Below, in pieces: positions 1 through 10,356 of a stretch of DNA of 64,000 nucleotides; positions within the stretch are counted from its first letter, which is position 1; each line of letters begins with the position of its first letter. This DNA comes from Rhizophagus irregularis (lineage: Eukaryota; Glomeromycota; Glomeromycetes; Glomerales; Glomeraceae). The notes beneath the pieces were generated by a model. That model saw only the letters and a program-made list of their open reading frames with translations. It had not been told where the DNA came from and did not search any database. The stretch covers positions 868,001 through 932,000 of the forward strand of contig NC_089457.1 of NCBI RefSeq assembly GCF_026210795.1. Direction: 5' to 3'. The translations under genes were made by a program, and so were the position numbers.

Positions 1-5
1 AAATA

Positions 6-1304
6 AATTTTGAAGATCATACCTTAAGAATGGAAGAACAGGGAGAAATAATAACAATTCCAGTAGGATACGAAAGGGAGGTATATGAAAGTGAGGAGAG
101 CGAAGACGATGAAGAATATGAAAGCAACGATGAAGGAGAGGTATTCAAAATGCACCAGAATTTTAAATAGAGAGTCTTGGCTCTGAAGAGAGAGACGGAA
201 AAGATGCTCGAACCAAGTGAAAAATTTATGCAAAAACTAAGTATAGGGAAAGTAGAAGAACCAATTTGGGAAAATATGGTAAAATTACTATTAGAATACC
301 AAGATATTTTGGAATATGACGGGGAAATAGAAGGAAGAACAAAAGCAGCACAACATGAAATAAAGATAAAAGAGGGGGTAGAACCAATAAAGCAAAGAAG
401 ATACAAAGAAACAGATGAAAAGGCAAAATTTATAAGCGAAGAAGTGGATAAATTGTTAAAACAAGGAAGGATAAGGAAATCAAAAAGTCCATGGAGTTCA
501 CCGGTTACGTTAGCAGGAAAGAAAACGGGCAAATATAGATTCTGTATTGATTATAGAAAGTTAAACAAGATAACTATAATGGATAGTTTTCCTTTACCAA
601 GAATGGATGAATTATTAGACAAATATAGAAAAGCAAAATGGTTTTCAAGTATAGATTTAGCAGCAGGATTTAATCAAGTAGAGATGAAAGAAGAAGACAA
701 AGAAAAAACAGCATTTGTATGTTCGAAAGGATTGTTTGAATATAATGTAATGCCGTTCGGTTTAACGAATGCACCAGCAACATTTCAAAGATTAATGGAT
801 GAAATATTAGAAGAATACATAAACGATTTTGTGGTAGTATATATTGACGATATTATGATATATTCAGGAAATTTGAAAGACCATATGGAACATGTGGAAA
901 AAGTATTAAAGAAGTTACAGGAGAATAATTTGATAATAAAATTAAAGAAATGTAGATTTTTGGAAAGAAATATAGAATTTTTAGGACATATAGTAGGAAA
1001 TGATGGATTGAGGCCGGACGATAAAAAGATAGAAAAGATAAAAGAAATGAAGGCACCAACAACGGTGAAAGAAGTAAGATCATTTTTAGGACTTTGTTCA
1101 TATTACAGAAAATTTGTGAAGAATTTTTCAAAGATAGCAAGACCAATAAGCGACTTGAGAAAGAAAGGAGTACCTTTCATTTGGGGAAAAGAACAACAAG
1201 AAGCGTTTGAAAAATTAAAAGAAAAGTTAATACAATATCCAATATTGCGACATCCAGATTGGAAGAAAGAATTTCTATTAATAACAGATGCATCAGGGAA
1301 AAGG
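6..1304 (+). pseudogene. pol: Pol fragment: acidic linker and Ty3/gypsy reverse transcriptase
   Basis: An open frame runs from position 6, is broken by TAG at 168-170 and continues in the same frame to the RNase H junction. The first part is a very acidic linker (SEESEDDEEYESNDEGE). The RT part shows the classical gypsy blocks: RKSKSPWSSPVTL, YRFCIDYRKLN, PLPRMDELLD, FSSIDLAAGFNQV, the MPFGLTNAPATFQRLM block and the catalytic YIDDIMIYS box, then FLGHIV and the SFLGLCSYYRKF thumb/connection. The frame ends early at 1334 because of one extra base in the A run at 1299-1302. Beyond it the peptide TDASGKGLGAVLS is restored only in the next frame. No ATG precedes the RT, which is normal for an internal polyprotein piece. 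Confidence 0.92.
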
Positions 1305-1650
1305 ATTAGGTGCAGTATTAAGTCAAAAAGATGAAAAAGGAAAAGAAGTAGTAATAGCATATGCAAGTAGAAGTTTATTACCAGCAGAAGAAAATTACCC
1401 GATAACAGAATTGGAATGTTTAGGAATAGTTTGGGGAATTCAACATTTTCATAAGTATTTAATCGATAGAAAATTTAAAGTAATAACAGATCACAGTGCA
1501 TTAAAAGGATTAATGAACGCAAAAATACCGAAAGGAAGAAGAGCAAGATGGGTAATGGAATTACAGCAATATAATTTTGAAGTAGTACATAGGTCGGGAA
1601 AAGAAAATACGAACGCCGACGCACTAAGTAGATTATTGAAGATAGTGGAG
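1288..1650 (+). pseudogene. pol: Pol fragment: Ty3-type RNase H domain
   Basis: Continues the polyprotein in the frame shifted relative to the RT. The four acidic RNase H positions are visible: TDAS (just upstream, in the RT frame), ITELE, TDHS and NADALSR. The blocks IAYASRSL, FKVITDHSAL and FEVVHRSGKENTNADALSR are standard for gypsy-type RNase H. The domain runs without a break into the kinase-like domain annotated next, in the same open frame (1288-2286). Confidence 0.9.
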
Positions 1651-2286
1651 GAACAACCAGAAATAGTAATAATCGATGGAGTAGACGGATTGGGAAAAAC
1701 AAGTATAGTACAAAATTTAATTAAAGAATGGGAAGAACAAGGATTAAAAGTAAGATTCAATACTTATAAAAGAAGAAGAAAAGATAAAGATGAATTTCAC
1801 GAATCGAAGATGGATACAGAATGGAAATTCAGAAAAGAAGTAGTGGAACAAATAAATAGAAGAATGGTAGAATACGATGAAGATACAGATATAATAATTT
1901 TGGACAAATCACCATATTGTGAATATTATTACCAAAAGACGAAAAGTTTTGACAGAGGATTAATTACTCCACATGGAAATCATGAGATGGAAAAAGAAAT
2001 ATTCAGATTGAAAGAAACAATAGATAAATCAATAGTGATATTTTTAGAAAAAGATGGCGACGTATGTTGGAAAAATTACATTGGAAGAGAAACAAAGAAA
2101 ACGGAAAAATCATCATATCCAACATTAAAAAAGGATGAATATTTGGACATGGTTAGAATGTTTGAAGAAAATCAGGGTGTGTACAAAGATACTAAAAGAT
2201 ACAGTCGAGTAAAAGTTAAAAATGACAATAGTAGTTGGAGAAAAGTATTTAAAGAGGTGGAGAAATGGAGAAGAGCACAGAACTAA
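1651..2286 (+). CDS. Thymidylate/deoxynucleoside-kinase-like P-loop domain inside the gypsy polyprotein
   Basis: About 205 residues in frame with RNase H, starting at PEIVIIDGVDGLGKTSIVQN. The Walker A loop is GVDGLGKTS. A second motif, IIILDKSPYCEYYYQK, fits the DR/DxSxY substrate motif of thymidylate and deoxynucleoside kinases. A later IVIFLEKDGD strand followed by NYIGRETKK fits the hydrophobic strand plus arginine lid. The end (DEYLDMVRMFEE, then WRKVFKEVEKW) matches the C-terminal helices of the family. These kinases phosphorylate dTMP or deoxynucleosides, so a role in local dNTP supply for reverse transcription is inferred. The frame stops at 2284, before the integrase. A linker of about 30 residues is open in another frame (2282-2370), so one or two indels are likely here. 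An alternative is another P-loop NMP kinase. Confidence 0.75.
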   Translation, partial: EQPEIVIIDGVDGLGKTSIVQNLIKEWEEQGLKVRFNTYKRRRKDKDEFHESKMDTEWKFRKEVVEQINRRMVEYDEDTDIIILDKSPYCEYYYQKTKSFDRGLITPHGNHEMEKEIFRLKETIDKSIVIFLEKDGDVCWKNYIGRETKKTEKSSYPTLKKDEYLDMVRMFEENQGVYKDTKRYSRVKVKNDNSSWRKVFKEVEKWRRAQN

Positions 2287-2346
2287 AAATACAGAACACA
2301 TAACGAAAATAACAAATTTAGAAGCGAAATCAATTAAAGAGGTATT

Positions 2347-3573
2347 ATGGAAGAAAATAATTACAAGAGAATAATTGACAATATCAAAAAGGAGAATAAA
2401 TATGAATTGAAAGAAGGAATTCTATATAGAGTAAAAGGACAAAACAAATTTAGAGTAATCAGGGATTATGAATACGAAGGATTGATGTATATGATGCATG
2501 ATAACGAATTATCAGGACATTTTGGAGTAGAAGCGACATTAGATAGAATAAAAGAAAATTATTGGTGGAAAAATATGAAAGAAGATGTAGAAGAATATGT
2601 AAAAACGTGTTGGAATTGTCAAATGAGAGGAAAACCAAGAGGAAAGAACGAATTAATGCCGATAAAGATAAATGAACCATTCGAGATGATTGGAATAGAT
2701 ATAGTTGGACCATTAAAAGAGACAGAAAAGGGAAATAAGTATATTGTAGTAGCAATGGATTATTTTACAAAATGGCCCGAGGCCGCACCACTAAAAGAAG
2801 CTACAGCAAAAGAGGTAGTAGAATTTATTTGGAGGGACATAATTTGTAGACATGGATGTCCAAAGAAAATAATTAGCGATAGAGGGACTCACTTTAACAA
2901 TAAAATGATGGAAGAATTAGTAGAAAGGTGTGGAATAAACTATAGATTAAGTACACCATATAGGCCACAAACAAATGGTCTGGTCGAAAGATTCAATAAA
3001 ACTTTATGCGAAGGATTAGCCAAATTAGGAGAAGAAAATTGGGATAAACATATACCATCTGTATTATTTGCATATAGGACAAAGAAGCAATCATCAACAA
3101 GAATTAAACCTTTTTATGCAACATACGGAAGAAGAGCAAAACTACCATTAGATAAAGACGAAAATAAAATAACATTAACTGATAGAATAAAAATATTAAT
3201 TGAAGAGCTACCGGTAATAAGAAGGAAAATAAAAGAAAATGTGAAAGAAGCTCAAGAGAAACAAAAACAACAACATGACAAAAGAGGAATTAGAAAACCT
3301 AAATTTGAAATAGGAGAAAAAGTATTATTATATGAAGCATGGAGAGAGAAACAATGGTCTGGAAAATTACAGAGCAAATGGAAAGGACCATATTTAATTC
3401 ACGAAGAATTTGGAAATGGAGCATACAAACTTAAAGAATTGGATGGAAGAATACTAAAAACACCACAAAATGGAGAATGGTTAAAGAAATTTTATGATCG
3501 AAGGGGATTTACACCAAAAATAGTAATTAAAGGAAAAGAGGTATTCGATAAGACCCGAGTTCGATTCGATTAA
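2347..3573 (+). CDS. pol: Ty3/gypsy integrase
   Basis: A 408-residue open frame. The N-terminal HHCC zinc domain is seen as HDNELSGHFG...CWNCQMRGK. The catalytic core has the D,D(35)E triad: GIDIVGPL, ISDRGTHFNN, and the glutamate in YRPQTNGLVERFNKTL. The C-terminal GPY/F module (KWKGPYLIHEEFGNGAYKLKELD) is intact. The integrase inserts the element cDNA into the genome. It is in the same frame as the kinase-like domain but separated by two stops. The ATG at 2347 may not be a true start, since integrase is normally released from the polyprotein. The integrase reading frame itself has no break. Confidence 0.93.
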   Translation: MEENNYKRIIDNIKKENKYELKEGILYRVKGQNKFRVIRDYEYEGLMYMMHDNELSGHFGVEATLDRIKENYWWKNMKEDVEEYVKTCWNCQMRGKPRGKNELMPIKINEPFEMIGIDIVGPLKETEKGNKYIVVAMDYFTKWPEAAPLKEATAKEVVEFIWRDIICRHGCPKKIISDRGTHFNNKMMEELVERCGINYRLSTPYRPQTNGLVERFNKTLCEGLAKLGEENWDKHIPSVLFAYRTKKQSSTRIKPFYATYGRRAKLPLDKDENKITLTDRIKILIEELPVIRRKIKENVKEAQEKQKQQHDKRGIRKPKFEIGEKVLLYEAWREKQWSGKLQSKWKGPYLIHEEFGNGAYKLKELDGRILKTPQNGEWLKKFYDRRGFTPKIVIKGKEVFDKTRVRFD

Positions 3574-3649
3574 AATTATTATGAATGAGACCCGAGTTCG
3601 ATTCTTTTAAAGTTATTTGTGAGGTCACAAATAGCGAAGAGGGGGATAA

Positions 3650-4900
3650 TGTAAACGGCCGAATATCAAGCATGAGAAGATGATAAAACACCACCGCCAA
3701 ATGTAATTATCAAGTATTAAGAACGAACAAATTAATCGTGGATTGGTGTGGATGGATAAATAATTAGCCGAAAAGGATAAACATTTAAGAAGAGTAATGA
3801 TCTGCATGATGTAATATTTATTGAATGATTGACAAAGAACCAATAGGATAAATAGAGTCGATCATTTGCGGCTTAGCGATCTTTAACAATGAGAACGATA
3901 AGAAAGAATAATTATAAGCCACAAAAGATAGATTATAAGCAAAACACATAAAGTGGATTAAAAGAATATATAAAATAATGTCGGAAAGATTGGAGAACAC
4001 AAAATAATATAAAGGATAATATGAAAAGATGGCATAAAGATGGAATATAAAAGATAACATATTAAAAAGAATATATATAAAAGATAACACAGCCACAAAA
4101 GATGAATTATATCTTTACGACATAATATTTGAAAGATTATTTAAAGAAAAGGTAGCACAGCCATAAAAGATGGGTTATAAATTATTTCTTTGCGATGTAA
4201 TATTTGAATAATAGAAAAGATAACATATAAAATAATATAAAAGATAGCATATTAAAAGATAGCGTATTTAAAATATAGATAGTATATTAGAAAGATAGTT
4301 CAAAGATAATATGTAAAGAACATAAAAGATAGTATATAGATAGAATAGAAAATAGCATAAGAATTGTATATATAGAGAACGGAATTCAAAGTAATTCCAT
4401 AGTTCTCATCCACAGAACTCAATAAAAATATAAGTTTCATTTAATTATTTGTTAATGAAGTTTAATGTTAATTAAAGGTAATAGGTTCGCCCTAAACTTT
4501 AATTAATGTTCGCTTAATTAATTTTAATTAAACAAATGAAAATGTTAAGATGAATTAAATATATGTTTTTGAAAAGTAATAATTCGTAGCGAGAGCTATC
4601 GAAGTTTGAAATTAAAGGTAAAAGTGGATATAATTTGGGGAAAATTTAGAGAAGTTAATTTTATTTTATATCATTTGATGTTTTATATTACAACGCTATT
4701 TATGTTGTGAACCAAGAATGTTGTTGTATATTGACGTGTATTGTTCGGTGATTGTGTCGCTTGTTAATTATGTTGTTGATTAATCGCTTGTTCGTTTAAT
4801 TGTTCGTTCGTTCGTTTGTTTGTTCTCATTCGTTCGTTCGACCATGAGAATGCCCGTTCGATGTGGCAACCTTGTAAATTGATGACAGGGGGAATTGGGG
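3650..4900 (+). mobile_element. 3' long terminal repeat of the gypsy element (end uncertain)
   Basis: Begins with TGTAAACGGCC directly after the polypurine tract. It is purine-rich. Two imperfect direct repeats of about 75-80 bp are visible near 4089-4208; both carry CACAGCCAYAAAAGATG and a later TAATATTTGAA. A GTTCG/GTTTG microsatellite lies at 4797-4845. The right border was not fixed: the window has no 5' LTR for comparison and no clear 5-bp target duplication. A CA-ending position near 4880 is one candidate; the TA-flanked element at 4945 is an outer limit. Confidence 0.6.
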
Positions 4901-4944
4901 GATCTCAACGTACTCGTACTTTTATCCAATTTTGATATTGGCTA

Positions 4945-5833
4945 AGGTTGCTTAGCTAAACTCATTTTAACTTTTGACAAAAGTCTAAACTTTAATTAGT
5001 AATAGTTTAAACTATGACAAAAGGTTTCGACAATAGCTAAATGTCTAAACTATGTCTAAACTTCTAATTAATAAAATTTAAAATAAATAATTATTAATAC
5101 ATTATTATATATATTTAAATAAATTTTTTATAAATAAATATTATATATTAATTAACAATTATTAATAAATATAGTTAGACTTCCATATAGTAACATTCCA
5201 TATAATTATATTATATAAAATTTCTCCATATAATCACACCTTTGGGAAAAACTAATTTATATACTTATTATATAAAAAACCTTTGAGATCTGTTTGTATT
5301 AGTAATAATATATAAAAAGTAAAATTACTAGGGAAACGGTAAACCGTTACGTAGTCCGGAGCTTATCAGTATATAGGTAGATAATCACATGCTCAATTAA
5401 CCGATCGAGATAATTTCATGTGATATAAGAACCAATTAAACGTCGACTCAAAGAACAAGCGGATGGACAACGGGATATTTTGTACCACCATGGATAGAAC
5501 ATAAAGAGTCCTTCGCTACACTCCGAACTAATAAAACTGGTTATTAATTAAACTTACTATATATTTTAATATATATAATGATTTAAATAATTAATATAAT
5601 GTATATTAAATTTTATAATTGTAAAACTGATTGAATTTATATTAAATCATATAATTTATTATAATAAATAGTAAACTTTATTAATTACTATGTAAAAATA
5701 TGTCTAAACCTTTCACAGTTTTACTAGTTTCGTTAGTTTCGCAGTTTCGCAAATTTTTAATTTTTTAATAAAATGTTTCAACTAGTTTCGATTTCAACAA
5801 TTGTCTAAACTACTTAGTTTCGCCCAGCAACCT
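4945..5833. mobile_element. TA-flanked TIR element (AGGTTGC family), long copy
   Basis: Starts AGGTTGCTTAGCTAAAC and ends GTTTCGCCCAGCAACCT, flanked on both sides by TA (4943-4944 and 5834-5835), as expected for Tc1/mariner-type target duplications. The outer parts share CTAAAC and GTTTCG words with the three short copies at 13938, 55688 and 56464. The core (about 5085-5690) does not match them and may be a nested insertion. No transposase frame was seen. Confidence 0.7.
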
Positions 5834-5875
5834 TAATATCGGCAAGCTTGCTTTTACCTTAGCCTTTATTTTAGT

Positions 5876-6992
5876 TGCCCACATTGCAAGACTCCAGCTA
5901 CCTATATTATATCACATTTTTGTTATGCTTGTCATATTCATGACAAGAAACTTATCCAAACTCCTCCTCCTCCACCTTCTTCTTCCTTCAGCTTACCTCA
6001 TAAACATATATCGAAAAAACAAGATGATGGCTTCTATAAAGATGTAACTTCTTGGCACTTAGGAATTTCCTACCGCAAGTCTTATGCTTTCCACGATGTT
6101 TTTAAACATGATAATGGCTCGCATACAGCTCGAACTCTTATCACATATTCTGCTCACAAATCCATCTCCCATCCTATGAAGAAACAACTTGCCCATTAAC
6201 ACCGCCATGAAGCTCTTCTCTCAAACTGAAGCAAATTTTTATGGCACCTTGTTCACCCTGACCTACTTGATTCTTCTATGTGGATGGCTACTAAAGAACC
6301 TGCTGTTGTCATTCCTCCTTCTTTCTACAAATTGAATATGTCTACTACTGATTACTTACTTGTTCTGAGTGTACGTAATTTAATATTCTCATGTCCTGAT
6401 ATTTCCTTCTATCTGAAAGAATGCTTCCACCACTCCTCAGTTGCACTTGTATCCTCTAACTTCACGAGTTTTATTCAGAAAGTGGTTTTGAACCCCTCCT
6501 CTATAGTTTCAAGCTATTTCATTACTGACAAACCCACTTCTGGTCCATTTGTCAGTCTGAACTGTCCTATTATTAACCCTTAAGATTTTAAAACTCTTGG
6601 CTTTAGTTATTCCATTATTGATATGGTCTGAAGAATACTCTCAAATAGTGCTTCCCTTTATGTACCTTCTCATAATTTTCTTTGGTTAATAATTTCCAAG
6701 CACAATACCTCTTCAGTATCACAGAAGTATCTCCATGAAGCTATTCAATCTGTCATTACCACATCGGCCTTCTCTTCAACTTTTTCACATCTTTGGAATA
6801 GTGATACATGTTTTTTTTTCAAACTTAGCTGTGTTAAACCTTGTGATATCTTAATGTTAATAGATGTTTGCGCCCCTTGGTTTGACTCACATACTTGTCC
6901 TACTCCTTCTGATGCTCGAACACCGTGGAAATTACCTGCTGATTTTGTTCATCCTGCATTTTTATTGTGCTTATTACGCTGATTTTCCATAC
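5876..6992 (+). pseudogene. Eroded coding region with a Cys-pair zinc-like motif, unidentified
   Basis: One frame stays readable for about 370 codons with no frameshift but several in-frame stops (around 6197, 6226, 6581 and 6629). The beginning reads CPHCKTPATY, then FCYACHIHDKK, i.e. two Cys pairs plus histidines, suggesting a zinc-binding module. A proline/serine stretch and a longer conserved-looking segment (6278-6580) follow. Base composition is less AT-rich than the surroundings, which supports former coding. I do not recognise the family. In this setting it is probably a transposon-encoded protein. Confidence 0.5.
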
Positions 6993-7716
6993 TTATTATT
7001 ATTTTTAATTATCTTTTCTTCTTATCTCTTCTTCTTATGCTTATTTTAATAGAAATTTAAGCTCTTCTATCCCTCCCTTTCTATATATTATGAATACCAA
7101 ATTTATTATTCTATATCGAAAATTTACATACAGCACCTTGGCAATTGATGAATTTACCTTATTGAATTACAAAATTTCACAAAATTTTATGTCAGCCAGA
7201 ATTTACACATAAAACTTCGGTTAAAGATTAATTCGACTAGCTCTATTAGTGAAAATCTTCACCTCCTCAAAATCACGAGACCCTTCTGATGTCTCTTCTA
7301 CTGCTTCTTCTCCTCATTATATCACAACTCTTCTTTAGCGTCAGTTTTTCAGAATTCCTGGATTTCTTGAATATCCTCTTCTATAATTCGGGGTGGATCT
7401 TGGATCTCGCACTTGGATTTTTTGCATCGCTTAACAGTTCAACCTCTTAGGATCTTTTTCTGGTAACAGACTGGATTTTTGGATGTTAGATAGTTGACTC
7501 ACACTGGCCTTCAGGTAAAGTTGAGATATGCGATTCTGTAATAGTTCAGTTTTTCTTTTCTTTAATTTATTTTAGTTTAGATTTTTTTACTTGTATGAGT
7601 TGTGAATCTACTCCTTTTATTTTTTATTAGTTTATTTTCTTATTTTATAATATTGTTCATTTATTTTCTCAATTTTAAAATATAAATAAAAGATAAAGTC
7701 ACAAGACTGTTTGTAT
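6993..7716. other. Stretch without a recognisable gene
   Basis: AT-rich. Around 7260-7330 a short serine-rich readable frame could be a further relic of the preceding pseudogene. Nothing else can be supported. Confidence 0.4.
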
Positions 7717-7733
7717 AGTAAAAGGATAAAACT
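7717..7733. repeat. Left 17-bp target-site duplication of the SINE-like element
   Basis: AGTAAAAGGATAAAACT, identical to 8714-8730. Confidence 0.85.
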
Positions 7734-8713
7734 GGGTTAGTCACTCTATCTCAGTGGTTAGTCACTGAGACCCTCATTAAGCCTGAGTATGGAGAGGTCG
7801 TAGGTTCGAGTCTCATGACCACAGAAATAAAAAGAATTTTACTGCAGATGCTACAACCAATAGCGTGAAGGTACAGGGATTAGTGTAGTTAGACTGCATT
7901 ATGGTGAATTAGTGTATACAGTTAGGCCGCATATTTCAACTAAGGGTCATGGTATCCTTTTAACGTTCCCTATGAGGCCATTGGCATGCCAAGCAATCCT
8001 GTCCTTGAGGTCACTACTATACCTTGAAGGGAACTTCTTGTCTGTGTGGTCACTTCACAATACCACTTGAAGTCAGTAATAGCTAGATGGTCATCCTAGA
8101 TGGTAAAGCTGAGGGTGCAATGTCTTAGTGGTAGTTTGACCTTCTATTAGGTTTTAGACCAACCAAGATGTTCGTGCACAGAACAGGTAGCATGGTTATA
8201 GGGTTCAATTCTCCCTTGCTTGCAGGTATGGTTGGTGATCCTGGTGGTTGATACCCACCATAATAGGTGATCTTGGACAGATGCCTGCTACTTCCTGTCT
8301 GAGTGGTCACTACAAAGTATACCACTTGGGTAAACAACTGTACTATCAGTGCTAGGTAATCGCGGGCTGTAGTGGCCTTTGAGTGAGACTTAGTACCTAA
8401 AATGGTGGTATAGAAGGGTACTAGATGGTTGATGTTACCTGTCGAAAGTCCTCCATAAAAGTAGGTCTCTCTCAAAAATCGTTAAATAAATTGAGTACCA
8501 GTATCATGCAATGGGTATAGGATGAGTAGGCGGCGTATTCCTAGCTTCAGATCAGCTTTAAAAGTGGCCTGATGGGGATGTCTTCAATAGTGGTGCTGTT
8601 ACCTGAGGAATTAAGTACTTGGTATAATGGTTGCCCTTGTGAAGATGATAGGATACTAGTCTGAGAATGCCTTAAAAAGAAGTAGAAGGAGGCTTGGCCG
8701 TAAACACTAGCAA
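7734..8713 (+). mobile_element. tRNA-derived SINE-like element with 17-bp target-site duplications
   Basis: Flanked by perfect 17-bp direct repeats AGTAAAAGGATAAAACT at 7717-7733 and 8714-8730. The head looks like a tRNA: an A-box-like ATCTCAGTGGTTA (about 7748-7760) and a B-box GGTTCGAGTCTC (7803-7814), 54 bp apart, the RNA polymerase III internal promoter layout. A second, weaker tRNA-like unit lies inside (TGTCTTAGTGGTAG at 8121 and GGGTTCAATTCT at 8201). The body is less AT-rich than the flanks and has internally repeated phrases around TGGTCAC...CCACTTG. At about 980 bp it is long for a SINE. No poly-A or microsatellite tail is evident. Confidence 0.65.
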
Positions 8714-8730
8714 AGTAAAAGGATAAAACT
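8714..8730. repeat. Right 17-bp target-site duplication of the SINE-like element
   Basis: Identical to 7717-7733. The target lay in an older repeat: about 8728-8785 matches 55045-55098, the right arm of the inverted repeat in the Mutator-type MITE (shared ACTACCATT and GAGACGATTC). Confidence 0.85.
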
Positions 8731-9305
8731 ACTACCATTCGATTTGTCTCAGTGAGACGATTCTAATAAGCTATAGTACATCTTTGTACGATTATTAGAT
8801 GCCAAGTTATTTAATATATTCTTTATATAACTGTGATTATAAACATTTCTTTTTAATATAAGTTTTTTGAGGATAGGTGTGATAGTGACTATAGATAGAT
8901 TGTGACTATATAGGATAGATTTTAATAATAAAGTGTTTTAAACATTCAACTGGTGTGACTATATAGTAGAATGTGACTATAACGGAAGTGATTATAGAGG
9001 GAGTTGGCTGTAATACTAAAAATCATCTGATTGATGATCACTTGACTAAATAATAAGTTAAACAAAAATTTACATTTGTCAAACTTAAATTATTAAATGT
9101 AAAAGAAATGAGAAAAACCCCATTTTATTAATAAAAAACTCATTTCTCATATATTTTCATATAATAAGTTTAGAACTACTTTATTTTTGTTTTATATTAA
9201 TAAAGTTTTATTCTTATTTACTATATAATTTATTTTTTTTAAAAAAAAAGTTGTATTATAATTTTTTAAATAAATATAAAAAATTACCATATTTGCATTT
9301 ATAAA
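8731..9305. other. AT-rich repeat debris
   Basis: The first 55 bp are a fragment of the repeat family found again at 54831-55138. Then come phrases of the type GTGACTATA (8885-9005), related to ATATAATCACACC near 5225, probably ends of a further DNA transposon. No gene is visible. Confidence 0.4.
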
Positions 9306-10356
9306 TTATGTAAAAAACCTCCTCGAGATTGGATCTAATCGAGTTTTTACAACCCAAAGCGGTTCCAAGTTCTTCCAGTCCATCAATCGTTGGAGCATCT
9401 GAAGGGCATCCTCATCTCCCAGATTATATTTTTGTCAAAACTGATAAACTGCATTATACAAATTTTTTTTGTGAATAGGCTGATCTGGATAGTCATACCT
9501 TAATAGGGGATATATAGATACCGAATCTATTCGCCCTTTAATGACGTACTTCTCTATATCGGCTAACATTTCCTTTGTCAACTTCTGAAATCGCGGGGCT
9601 ATTTCTTGAATCAACGGGATAAGCAGATGATTATGTTTGTTATTAAACGAGTTTACTTTTACAACTCCTGTTTTCAGACGAGTGACGTTAAGTTTCTAAG
9701 GGCATAATGTTCGTTGGGAATAAGCATTGCGTTGCTTTGTCAGATCCGATGTAGTTTGTGGATTATGAGACCCAGATTTTGCGCATTCGTAAGTGGCCCT
9801 TTACATTACACCTTGAATAGTTTCGCTTGTTCTGATCTTATAACTGAAACCTTCTTTTGACACAAACTTATGTAACCAACTTTTGAAGTCTTCCCAATCG
9901 GTAAAGGTAACACTGGTAAAAAAATGGTCTATCCTACACATATCCTACACATATTTTACATATATCGGGTACTCAAAATGTAGAAAATCATACACAAATA
10001 ATACACATATCATATACATATCGGGTACTTATATATATAGTATACCTATCAGGTACCTAATATATGTATGATATATATATTAGTACCCGATATGTGTATG
10101 ATATGTGTATTATTTGTGTATGATTTTCTACATTTTGAGTACCCAATATGTGTAAGATATGTGTAGGATAAATCATTTTTTTACCAGTGTAAGCCCAGAG
10201 GTTAATTCTAAAGAATCGGATGGCTCATCTGGTCTATCAGACTCATCCGTTTCGTCATCAATGAATGATTTTGGGTCCATATCATTATCAACGAATAATT
10301 TTGGATCCATTACATTATCAATAAATGAATTTGAGTTCGTTTCATTAAGCTGTTAG
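9306..10356 (-). pseudogene. FAR1/MULE-type transposase relic, interrupted by a MITE
   Basis: On the minus strand the reading begins with an acidic N-terminus (SFIDDETDESDRPDEPSD, about 10210-10345). It is interrupted by the palindromic element 9911-10189 and resumes directly with VTFTDWEDFKSWLHKFVSKE and GFSYKIRTSET. It continues with YECAKSGSHNPQ, TRLKTGVVKVNSFNNKHNH and DIEKYVIKGRIDSVSIYPLL. This is the FAR1-type DNA-binding region that precedes the catalytic domain in MULE transposases. The part before the insertion stays in register, but at least two stops or frameshifts follow (near 9696 and 9795, and an isolated stop near 9438). The catalytic domain is missing. Confidence 0.7.
9911..10189. 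mobile_element. Palindromic MITE with TAA target duplication, copy 1
   Basis: A 279-bp almost complete inverted repeat. Ends are CACTGGTAAAAAAATG and its reverse complement. It is flanked by TAA at 9908-9910 and 10190-10192, a TWA target of the PIF/Harbinger type. Internal arms share GGGTACT...ATGTAGAAAATCATAC phrases. A related 253-bp copy lies at 14187-14439. Its insertion splits the FAR1/MULE relic. Confidence 0.85.

Larger units (their letters stand above)
1..3649 (+). mobile_element. Ty3/gypsy LTR retrotransposon, internal region, 5'-truncated by the window
   Basis: Pol order is linker, RT, RNase H, kinase-like domain, integrase. RT before integrase is diagnostic of Ty3/gypsy. Gag, protease and the 5' LTR lie to the left of the window. 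A polypurine tract (about 3637-3646, AAGAGGGGGA) is followed by TGTAAACGGCC at 3650, the likely start of the 3' LTR. The copy is damaged: an in-frame TAG at 168-170, a one-base shift in an A run at 1299-1302, and stops at 2284 and about 2335. It is therefore probably not autonomous, unless some of these are sequencing errors. A 16-bp direct repeat (GACCCGAGTTCGATTC, about 3553 and 3591) sits between the integrase end and the polypurine tract. Confidence 0.93.

Noticed and set aside
1296-1304. Possible programmed frameshift between RT and RNase H (GGGAAAAGG)
   Set aside because: The required shift skips one base, and Ty3/gypsy frameshifting is known at the gag-pol junction, not inside pol. A simple one-base insertion in an A run explains it better.
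8125-8475. 116-residue minus-strand frame
   Set aside because: It lies wholly inside the SINE-like element, has no recognisable motif, and its composition follows the non-coding repeat.
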